Positions 54,653 through 61,847 of a DNA stretch of 64,000 bases are shown one piece after another; position 1 is the stretch's first letter, and every line of letters starts with the position of its first letter. The notes under the pieces are model-generated. The model did not search any database, was not told the DNA's origin, and saw only the letters and a program-made list of their open reading frames with translations. The stretch covers positions 1,640,001 to 1,704,000 of the forward strand of contig NZ_CP015411.1 in assembly GCF_001750165.1 (NCBI RefSeq). The letters run 5' to 3'. This stretch comes from Pseudoalteromonas luteoviolacea. Its GTDB lineage: Bacteria > Pseudomonadota > Gammaproteobacteria > Enterobacterales > Alteromonadaceae. A program made the translations under genes and the position numbers.

Positions 54653-54725
54653 AAGTTCCGCTTAAGCGATACGTGTTGCACCTAAGGGTTAGGCGCAAAT
54701 GACATGATCGCTTGCGGAATTTTTT
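54653..54725 (+). promoter_or_regulatory. Long structured leader with intrinsic-terminator form upstream of the ABC genes
   Basis: TTCCGC and AAGCGAT pair with ATCGCTT and GCGGAA (54656-54670 with 54707-54719), CGTG can pair with CATG, and an inner stem TTGC-A-CCTAA, loop GGG, TTAGG-C-GCAA (54676-54698) caps it. Six T follow (54720-54725), then the ribosome site AAGGAG and GTG start. It looks like a transcription attenuator or a sensing leader; a plain terminator for the preceding operon is the alternative. Confidence 0.6.
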
Positions 54726-54742
54726 AGTATAAGGAGTGTTTT

Positions 54743-55465
54743 GTGTTAGAAGCCATAAATTTAAAAAAGTCCTTTTCAGATAAACAGGTTATCAACGACC
54801 TAAGCTTTAAAGTCGACGCTGGCCAAATCATGTGCCTGTTGGGTGCAAATGGTGCGGGGAAAAGCACAACGTTGAATATTTTTCTTAATTTCTTACAACC
54901 GGATAGCGGGCAAGCTTTAATTGATGGCATTGATGTCCACAGCAGCGCGGGTTCAAAAGAAAAGCTTGTTTATTTACCTGAGCAAGTGAATTTATATCAA
55001 GAGTTTAATGCCATTGATAACCTGAAATATTTAGCAAGCTTATCAGATTTACCAGTCACAGAAGCGCAAATTAATGCGGCATTAGATGAAACAGGCTTAG
55101 AGTCAAGTGCGCGAACTCAATCATTAAAGAATTACTCTAAAGGCATGAGACAAAAAGTCGGTATTGCATTTGCGATAATTCGCCAAGCGAAAGTACTTTT
55201 ATTGGATGAACCAACCTCAGGCCTTGATCCCAGTGCGACTCTAGAGTTTATTCGCATTGTTGAGCAACTTGCTCAAAAAGGCGCAGCGATTTTAATGGTA
55301 ACGCATGACTTTTACTGTGCTCATACATTGGCTGACAAAATCGGGATCATGGACCAGGGTAAATTATTGACATTACTTGATAATCAACAACTGCCACTCA
55401 ACACACTCGAGAATACTTACCATGAGTTAATCTCAGGAAAAAGTGTGATCCGTGAGGCAAGCTAG
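54743..55465 (+). CDS. ABC transporter ATP-binding subunit (ABC-2/NosF-type)
   Basis: 240 residues, cytoplasmic. Walker A GANGAGKST, signature NYSKGMRQKVG, Walker B VLLLDEPTSGLDP and H-loop VTHDF. GTG start at 54743 behind AAGGAGTG. It is followed by two large permease genes, as in exporters where both half-permeases are separate. With a Zur-like box and a long leader upstream, expression is probably metal-responsive. Substrate unknown; NosFY-type metal-related or peptide exporters are the nearest analogues. Confidence 0.85.
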   Translation: MLEAINLKKSFSDKQVINDLSFKVDAGQIMCLLGANGAGKSTTLNIFLNFLQPDSGQALIDGIDVHSSAGSKEKLVYLPEQVNLYQEFNAIDNLKYLASLSDLPVTEAQINAALDETGLESSARTQSLKNYSKGMRQKVGIAFAIIRQAKVLLLDEPTSGLDPSATLEFIRIVEQLAQKGAAILMVTHDFYCAHTLADKIGIMDQGKLLTLLDNQQLPLNTLENTYHELISGKSVIREAS

Positions 55466-55521
55466 CAGTCGTCGTGACAGTAAGTTGAAAACTACTGTGT
55501 TTATACAGGAAATATAATTAC

Positions 55522-56964
55522 ATGATTAATCAAAGAGTAATGAAGATATTTTGCCATGAATTAGCCAGTAAGCGTAAAAGCCCTAGCTTGTGGTTGATCT
55601 TCATCATGATCCAATTATTACTAGCAATCGCGTTATTTACTGGTTGGCAGCAATATCAACATAATGCACAAACTCAAGCCAAAGCACAGGCACTTGTTGA
55701 AGCGCAGTGGGAAGCGCAACCGGACCGACACCCACATCGAGTAGCACACTTTGGCCATTTTGCATTTCGAACCCCCAGCGCGCTGAGCTTTTTTGACCTA
55801 GGTGTGAATTCTTGGGTTGGAAACAGTGTTTTCCTCGAGGCACACAAGCAAAATAGTGCCAATTTTGCCAACGACCAAGACGGTGGTACTTTACTGCGAT
55901 TTTCTGAGCTAAGTAGCGCCAACATCCTATTGACCATTTGGCCGTTGCTCATTATTGCGCTGGGTTTTGCGAGCATCAGCGGAGAGCAAAAAAGTGGTAC
56001 GTTACGTCAGTTGATGTCCATGGGAGTATCATTTAGGGATTTGATCACAGGTAAAAGTCTTAGTTATTTATTCTTGTCAGTGATATTCATTTTGCCTGTA
56101 TTTGTTTTAGCCTTAGTATTGGCCGCAAGCACGGGGGCTGCATTTTCTTCTGAAGCGCCACTGAGGCTCTTGTTACTATTTACGGTCTATGTGCTTTATT
56201 GCCTCTTCTGGATTGGTTTGACGTTGTTCGTATCCAGTTTAGTGAAAGCACCAAAGCAAGCGTTGGTATTATTGACGTCGATTTGGTTTATTTTGACCAT
56301 TTTGATGCCGCGTATGCTCGCCGAATTTGCCCATAATCAATACCCTCACCAAAAGCGTAACGACTTTGAGCTGGCGATAAAACTGGACAATCGTAAAGTT
56401 GGAGATAGCCACAACCCTAACGATCCATATTTTAATAAATTCCGTGAAGAGACCCTGAAAAAATATGGTGTAAGCACGGTAGAAGAGCTACCAGTAAATT
56501 ATAAGGGACTGGTGATGCAAGAGGGTGAAAAGCTCAATGCAGAGATTTATAAAAAGCATTACGAAAAGCAGCTTGAACAGTTTTCGGCACAGCAGCGTTT
56601 TGTTAGTCAATTTTATTGGCTCAACCCTTACTTGTTCGTTCGAGATTTTTCAATGGCACTCACGCGTACAGACACGAGACACTTTTTAGATTTTGAACAG
56701 CAAGCCGAAGCACATCGCTACGCACGTATTCAAAAACTTAATAAGTTACACACAGAAGAAATAGATCATCATAACGACAGAGATCAGCGTATCAATAAAT
56801 CTTACTGGCAGGAATTTGAGGCTTTTACTTATCAGTCTCCAGTACTTGGTTGGTCGTTGAGTCCATTTTCATTGGCTTGGTTGCTACCGCTGCTGGTGGT
56901 TGTTGTCATGTTTGGTTCTTTAAACTCTAAAGGTATGCAAAGGAGAGTTTATGCTACTGTTTAA
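55522..56964 (+). CDS. ABC-2 permease subunit 1 (DUF3526-like)
   Basis: 480 residues. A first helix at about 24-45, a long soluble loop (about 48-138), then five helices (about 140-260), a second soluble segment (about 265-430), and a last helix (about 440-465). The pattern SGEQKSGTLRQLMSMGVSFRDL is the ABC-2 coupling hallmark. Ribosome site AGGAAA. Its end overlaps subunit 2 by 14 bases. The DUF3526-like layout, two permeases with large loops, is known from ABC systems near TonB receptors. Substrate not known. Confidence 0.78.
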   Translation: MINQRVMKIFCHELASKRKSPSLWLIFIMIQLLLAIALFTGWQQYQHNAQTQAKAQALVEAQWEAQPDRHPHRVAHFGHFAFRTPSALSFFDLGVNSWVGNSVFLEAHKQNSANFANDQDGGTLLRFSELSSANILLTIWPLLIIALGFASISGEQKSGTLRQLMSMGVSFRDLITGKSLSYLFLSVIFILPVFVLALVLAASTGAAFSSEAPLRLLLLFTVYVLYCLFWIGLTLFVSSLVKAPKQALVLLTSIWFILTILMPRMLAEFAHNQYPHQKRNDFELAIKLDNRKVGDSHNPNDPYFNKFREETLKKYGVSTVEELPVNYKGLVMQEGEKLNAEIYKKHYEKQLEQFSAQQRFVSQFYWLNPYLFVRDFSMALTRTDTRHFLDFEQQAEAHRYARIQKLNKLHTEEIDHHNDRDQRINKSYWQEFEAFTYQSPVLGWSLSPFSLAWLLPLLVVVVMFGSLNSKGMQRRVYATV

Positions 56965-58309
56965 ACTTGAGTGTAAGCGACTGTTCTCAGGGGCCATTAA
57001 TAAACTGGTGTTATTACTTTTTGTGATTGCCGGGGTATTTGCGATTTACCAAGGCGCTCAAGGATATAAAACGCTGCGCATTGACCAGTACAAATCAAAA
57101 ATTGTTTTTCAAAAGGAGCGAGAACACGTCAATAAAAGGGAAACGCTGCCAGCTCCTGGTTCTTTAGCTTATTATGCCAGTGCGCCGACTGAGTGGAAGC
57201 TAAGTCCGTGGGCTGCGTTATTTGTGGGGGAGAGCCACTCCTCTATGGTAGCTAGCAAGGTGCGAGCGACAGCATTGCAAAGTCAGATATTTAATCGAGA
57301 AATAGTGAATCCTGCACAGCAGCGCACTGGCGGGTTAGATTTGGGTTTTGTCTTGGTGTACTTATTACCCTTAGTGATAGGGATCCTCACCGTCACCTTG
57401 ATCTCTGATGAGCAGCATGCAGGGCGCTGGCGTATGCTAAATGCATTGCCTAAAAGTGCGTTTAGTCAGGTTGCCAAACAAATTGCATTACGTTTTGTTG
57501 TGATCTGGTTATTGGTAATACTACTACTTGTCAGCGCTGCAATGCTTTTATCGCTGCCATTTGATGGGGTATTTTGGACAGTGTTGCTAGCAAGCACGTT
57601 ATACATGATATTTTGGTTTGCCATTGCCACACTGATTATGAGTTTTGGTAAAAGCAGTGTGTTTAACAGCTTGGCCTATTTAAGTAGTTGGGTTGTTTTA
57701 GCTATGTTGGTACCCAGTACGGTGCACTTATACTTATCCAACCAATACCAAACAAATGCGCCGCTTGAAATTAGCCTGACACAGCGTGTGACGCTAAATG
57801 ATGGCTGGGATAAAGATAAGCAACAAACTTTAGACACATTTTTACAGCACGAGCCCAATTGGAAAGACACTGCACCACTTGGCGAGGCATTTGATTGGAA
57901 ATGGTATTATGCCCAGCAGCATTTGAGTGATGTTGAGGTCGCGCAATTGTGGCAGCAATATCGTGATACTAATCAAGCGCGTCAACTAGCATTGCAGCAT
58001 GCAAGTGCGTTCTCACCGGCATTGCTCTTTCAACTTACGTTAAACCAGCTGGCAAATACCAGCAGTGCAGATCAGGCCGATTACCGCATGCAGGTGGTTG
58101 AATATCATCAACAGATCCGTCATTTTTTCTATGATTTTATGTTTTTTGATAAGCCAGTCACAAAAACAGATGTAGAAAACTTTCCACTGTTTGAGGCTAA
58201 ACCACTCGATAAAGAGATCAATATTTGGCAGCTAATCGTCAGTACACTGATAGCTTTTGCATTGGCAATGTTCTCAGCTAGAAGATTGAAGCAACTTCGT
58301 CCGGTTTAA
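56951..58309 (+). CDS. ABC-2 permease subunit 2 (DUF3526-like)
   Basis: 452 residues, layout parallel to subunit 1: first helix at about 15-37, soluble loop, then helices with DEQHAGRWRMLNALPKSAF as the coupling segment, a second soluble part (about 265-400) and a terminal helix (about 425-445). The gene overlaps the preceding one and ends the operon before a strong terminator. The heterodimer with subunit 1 and the ATPase is expected. Confidence 0.78.
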   Translation: MLLFKLECKRLFSGAINKLVLLLFVIAGVFAIYQGAQGYKTLRIDQYKSKIVFQKEREHVNKRETLPAPGSLAYYASAPTEWKLSPWAALFVGESHSSMVASKVRATALQSQIFNREIVNPAQQRTGGLDLGFVLVYLLPLVIGILTVTLISDEQHAGRWRMLNALPKSAFSQVAKQIALRFVVIWLLVILLLVSAAMLLSLPFDGVFWTVLLASTLYMIFWFAIATLIMSFGKSSVFNSLAYLSSWVVLAMLVPSTVHLYLSNQYQTNAPLEISLTQRVTLNDGWDKDKQQTLDTFLQHEPNWKDTAPLGEAFDWKWYYAQQHLSDVEVAQLWQQYRDTNQARQLALQHASAFSPALLFQLTLNQLANTSSADQADYRMQVVEYHQQIRHFFYDFMFFDKPVTKTDVENFPLFEAKPLDKEINIWQLIVSTLIAFALAMFSARRLKQLRPV

Positions 58310-58318
58310 GCCAAAACG

Positions 58319-58350
58319 GCAAGGGCGGTAAATGCTGCCTTTGCTTTTTT
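58319..58350 (+). terminator. Terminator of the ABC operon
   Basis: GCAAGGGCGG, loop, CTGCCTTTGC, then TTTTTT: 10-bp stem with two G-T pairs, 10 bases past the stop codon. Confidence 0.85.
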
Positions 58351-58748
58351 ACTCCCTTATTTGACCAACCACAAACACCTACTTTTGATCTCGAGAGTGC
58401 CTGAACGTTACTGTGATTTAGTATTCGAGAGTGTATTGATTAACTACGATCACGGCAATCAAAAAATACGACCAAAGAGAGTTAACGCTATAAAAACAGT
58501 GTGTTCAATAATGCCATTACTTGATGATTTGCAATTGCAGATCTTAGTGGGAAGCAGTTTATTCTTTTAGATGGGGTTAGCCCTTGTCATGTATGAGCTC
58601 ATTCAGGCGCAATAATGTTTGTTGGTGAGCTACATTACAGCATCGCTCGACCTTATTATATCTGCACCAACGATAATGACTTAAGACGTATTTGCGTGTA
58701 TTGTGAGCTTTACTTTAATCGTAAGTAAAGCTCAATTCTACCAAGGGT
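58351..58748. other. Non-coding spacer with a 12-bp hairpin
   Basis: No gene supported. TGAGCTTTACTT at 58704 and AAGTAAAGCTCA at 58723 form a perfect 12-bp stem with a 7-base loop, probably ending the minus-strand gene that stops at 58749. Confidence 0.5.
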
Positions 58749-59117
58749 CTATCTGGCTACCATAAAGTTATATTGGCCAAATTTTCTGAAATCAGAATAC
58801 TGAGCAGACGGGCATGTTCTGGGAGCAGAAGCATTCTTAAACCAAAAGGTCACCGACTTATCTGTTGTAAACGCAACGAGAAGGGAGCTATATATATTTT
58901 TACAATACTCTTGACTGAGATTACAAATGCTCGCATCGTTAATTGATAAAGGGTAAGTTCCAACCCCTTCGAATGAAGCTATTAATGCATTGGTGGTGGT
59001 AATTTGAACGTTTTTCACTTTTCCTGAACACCAAGCTGTATTCGCGCTTGTACTATAACTTGAGAGTGCACTTGTAGACAGCAACATACATAGCATGGTT
59101 CGTTTAATGAACTTCAT
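58749..59117 (-). CDS. Small secreted protein, 122 residues
   Basis: Signal peptide (MKFIKRTMLCMLLSTSALSSYSTSA) followed by about 97 residues with four or five Cys (WCSGKV, ICNLSQEYC, RTCPSA). Not recognised. It shares only a general style with the two small secreted proteins at 60609 and 61092, which have a conserved VRIY/IRIY element. AT-rich and set off by spacers. Ribosome site not strong (TTAGGTATTAAAA). Confidence 0.55.
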   Translation of the reverse strand: MKFIKRTMLCMLLSTSALSSYSTSANTAWCSGKVKNVQITTTNALIASFEGVGTYPLSINDASICNLSQEYCKNIYSSLLVAFTTDKSVTFWFKNASAPRTCPSAQYSDFRKFGQYNFMVAR

Positions 59118-59286
59118 AAATTTTAATACCTAAACTAATTTTAATTATTTAAATTGAAAATTATTATATTATTTTATTTTAAATATTTTTTTGTTTTTTT
59201 CAAGTTTTAATTTCTCTGTATTTTCTTAGTTTTTCTATAGGGTGATTTAGTATTAACTTTATAAAGTAAAAATTCAAAACATTACT

Positions 59287-59833
59287 CTAAGTCGAGTAGC
59301 ATGAGTTCTTTTTTATGGCTACGAATTTAGAGTGGTAGATTGTTTTTTCAGCTACATTGATATCACTGATATTATTTATTCTGCTGTCCAATTTAGCGAG
59401 ATAAGTCAACTTATCTAACCTTGGATGATACCGCCAAAGGTCATTGGTCGAAGAAATGATATATAGCTACTCTTGATAGGTAAATAACGCATCAGTTTTA
59501 ATATTACTAATTGATTTGATCTCATGGCGCTCAGCGTCAATTACGTTATAAATTGCTTTGTCTTCGATAATAAAAAGTGCATCGCTTTTAGTCATTAACG
59601 CTTTGTCAGCATCTTCAAAATATAAAGATTGAAACTGTTGGTTATCTAAATTGAGTAGCACAATAGTCGGTATAGTATCCTTTAACTGCTTTCCTAAAAG
59701 TCGGTTATTTCCTTTGTCTTGGTAGATATCAACGAGGGGGAGTGGAGTGTGAACTGCTGTAAGATTGCCATCTAAGTTTAAGAGATACAATTGTTTGTGT
59801 GCAAGGATAAATAACGCGTTTCCACCAGCATTT
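59287..59833 (-). pseudogene. Decayed beta-propeller protein fragment
   Basis: Minus-strand frame reads NALFILAHKQLYLLNLDGN ... ALFTYQE, TAG at 59467-59469, then LYIISSTNDLWRYHPRLDK ... CYST to TAG at 59287. Sequence style is continuous across the amber, so it was one frame. Upstream the frame meets TAA and has no ATG, so the N-terminus is lost. It abuts the fragment at 59840 head-to-head. Probably the C-terminal part of a propeller protein, such as those fused to winged-helix regulators. Confidence 0.65.
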
Positions 59834-59839
59834 GATGAT

Positions 59840-60531
59840 GCCGCGATTTATCTAAAAAAAGGAAATGTATTTTTTATAGGTGAAAATATTAGGCCACAAT
59901 ACCAAGTAGGTCCCGGTGTGTTGGGCATGAAAAGCTTTAGGATATGGGGAGAAAAAGCGCTCGAATTCATCAACGAAGACACCCTGATTGTAGCTCCACA
60001 TGGTAAAGTCATTCTAGATAAAAAAATGTTTGTCGAGTATCGAAAAAATTATGTTGCTTGGTTTAAGCGTCTAGAGCAGTTATTCCGTGATGGTAAAACA
60101 ACAGAACAAATATTAGCTGACAAAACGGCAAGAGAAATTGCAATAAGGATGAACTTAGACAATAACTCCAAATATTTGGCGCACTATGTTTCTAACATAG
60201 TTGATGGAAATATTGATGTGTCAATGACATTTTCTGACTTACAGATTCAGGATTATACAGGCTGTTATACGGCAAATAGTAAGCATGATATTGGTATTGA
60301 AGTATTAGAAAGTCAGCTAATTATAAAGCAGTTGGGTAGTATTATTATCGTGGATAAAAACTCAAAATGTCGATGAGTTTAAAGTGATGGAATTCAACGC
60401 TGGTATTGTTTTTTTTTGAACGTGATAAGCAAGGGGAGGTAGTTGCTCTTAAAACTCAGCCTAATGAGCGTGCGCGTAATAAAGAAAGTTATCAAGGTAC
60501 ATTTTTTAAACAATCATCTTGCATAATTTAA
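59840..60531 (+). pseudogene. Decayed metallo-beta-lactamase-fold hydrolase, N-terminus missing
   Basis: Starts in mid-domain: AAIYLKKGNVFFIGENI ... EDTLIVAPHGKVI, which is the late metal-site region of MBL-fold enzymes (ViPGHG-like), and EYRKNYVAWFKRLEQLF is the usual C-terminal helix. The HxHxDH half is absent. The frame breaks near the A5 run at 60356 (to continue as QNVDEFKVMEFNAGIVF) and again at a T9 run at 60409-60417 (to continue as ERDKQGEVVALK), ending TAA at 60529. So truncation plus two frameshifts. Confidence 0.65.
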
Positions 60532-60608
60532 AGTATTTCCTGTTCAAATTAACTATATTGCTATCTATTTTTTTGTATAATAGCTTTTTAATTTTTCTAG
60601 GTAGTAGT

Positions 60609-60956
60609 ATGTTAAAAAATCTTTTAATCGCTGGGGCAGTTATGTTTTCTGCAGCTGGTTTTGCTGGAGACATTGCTTTTGGTAAAGTTGTGGGCACAAA
60701 AGTCTATAGCTTTAATGATAACAAGTCTGTCAAAGTATATTTTGAACTGGCAGCAAAATCGAGCACTCCTGGTTGTAAAGAGCAGGGTAAACCTTTTGGT
60801 ATTATTACATATAGTAAAAAAACTGAAGCATCTGTGAGTCACATGCTAAGTGTAATATTAGCAGCTCAGATATCGGGTAAACAAATACGTATTTACTCAC
60901 AAACGGATAATAGTTGTGAAATTGACCTTGTTGCACTTCAAGAGTCATACTATTAA
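60609..60956 (+). CDS. Small secreted protein, 115 residues (DUF5992-like style)
   Basis: From ATG at 60609 (ribosome site AGGTAG), signal peptide MLKNLLIAGAVMFSAAGFA, then GDIAFGKVVGTKVYSFNDN ... GKQIRIYSQTDNSCEIDLV. It shares the layout of the DUF5992-like protein 136 bases downstream: exported, a strand-rich core, and a late IRIY then Cys. A -10 TATAAT lies at 60576. Likely a paralogue pair with no known function. Confidence 0.6.
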   Translation: MLKNLLIAGAVMFSAAGFAGDIAFGKVVGTKVYSFNDNKSVKVYFELAAKSSTPGCKEQGKPFGIITYSKKTEASVSHMLSVILAAQISGKQIRIYSQTDNSCEIDLVALQESYY

Positions 60957-61091
60957 TTTTTTATAAAATTCGTTTTGGCAGTACGCTTATTTTTCTAGCG
61001 TGCTGCATTTAATGTTAGTACTTAAAACTTTCTGATATTATTAAATATATATTATAAAGGATGTATCAACGAGAAACGTTTTCTTCTTGCC

Positions 61092-61394
61092 ATGTCAATT
61101 GCTTTTTCGTTTAATGCTGTATCTGGCGAATTAGTCAGAGGGGCAAAAATTACTGAGATTGCTAACACTGGTGCAAATAAAGACAATTTTTATGTAAAAG
61201 TAACAGGTGGTACAGGGCCGTGTGCAAACGGGCATATTGAGTTTTACGCAAACGCTGCACCATCTCAATCTTCATACGATCAGGCTTTTTCAATTGCGTT
61301 AGCAGCCGCTATGAGCAAGGCGAGTGTGAGAATCTATAATTATAACAATGACACTTGTCATGGCGCGCAATTTATAAGTATTTCTGGCCTGTAG
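61092..61394 (+). CDS. DUF5992-like secreted protein, start uncertain
   Basis: The mature part (GELVRGAKITEIANTGANKDNFYVKVTGG ... TGPCANG ... SVRIYNYNNDTCHGAQF) fits DUF5992. The only ATG, at 61092, cuts a signal peptide short (MSIAFSFNAVSG). Nine codons earlier, in frame, ATCAACGAGAAACGT follows an AAAGGA ribosome site, and would give xNEKRFLLAMSIAFSFNAVSG, a complete signal peptide. So the original start codon is probably at 61065 and has become ATC, or ATC is used. Confidence 0.6.
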   Translation: MSIAFSFNAVSGELVRGAKITEIANTGANKDNFYVKVTGGTGPCANGHIEFYANAAPSQSSYDQAFSIALAAAMSKASVRIYNYNNDTCHGAQFISISGL

Positions 61395-61787
61395 CGATAA
61401 GGCATGCCTCAACACAATGTAAATATACAACTGATTGGGGCAATATACCTTACTAAATAGTAAGGAGGAGAATTACTCTTTTTTGAAGGTGTCTATTTAA
61501 AATAACTACTTAAAACTGAGTTATTCTCTTTTCTGCCTTGTCCTTATCCATCTTTTATTAAACTCACCTTTCTCTCAACGCTAATTGTAAGTTTATTGAA
61601 CTTTTATGGAATGTATGCCATTACAATTTCTCTGCGCTGAAAAATTCTATTTGTTGATTTTCAGTGTGAGCTATAAGCGTCTAATCATGACTGAAGTTGG
61701 TGAATAATAAAAAGCATAGTGAATATTTAAGAAAAACGTGTGTATATTGGCTTGGTGAGAACATGGGTGAGTGAGAAAGATAAAAGA
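61395..61787. other. Non-coding spacer, 390 bases
   Basis: No gene. A small hairpin (CTTACT/AGTAAG) followed by GGAGGAG at about 61451-61470 resembles a ribosome site but no frame follows it. The terminator of the DUF4105 gene lies at its right end. Confidence 0.4.
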
Positions 61788-61814
61788 TTTTGGCTTCTAG
61801 TCTAGAAGCCAAAA
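61788..61814 (-). terminator. Terminator of the DUF4105 gene
   Basis: TTTTGGCTTCTA, loop GTC, TAGAAGCCAAAA: 12-bp perfect stem with A/T ends, 34 bases past the stop on the minus strand. Confidence 0.8.
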
Positions 61815-61847
61815 CAACATAAAACTCATGTATTTGAACAACATTTA

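Noticed and set aside
58361..58570. 69-codon frame after the ABC operon terminator
   Set aside because: Starts right after a terminator without a promoter or ribosome site; composition not protein-like.
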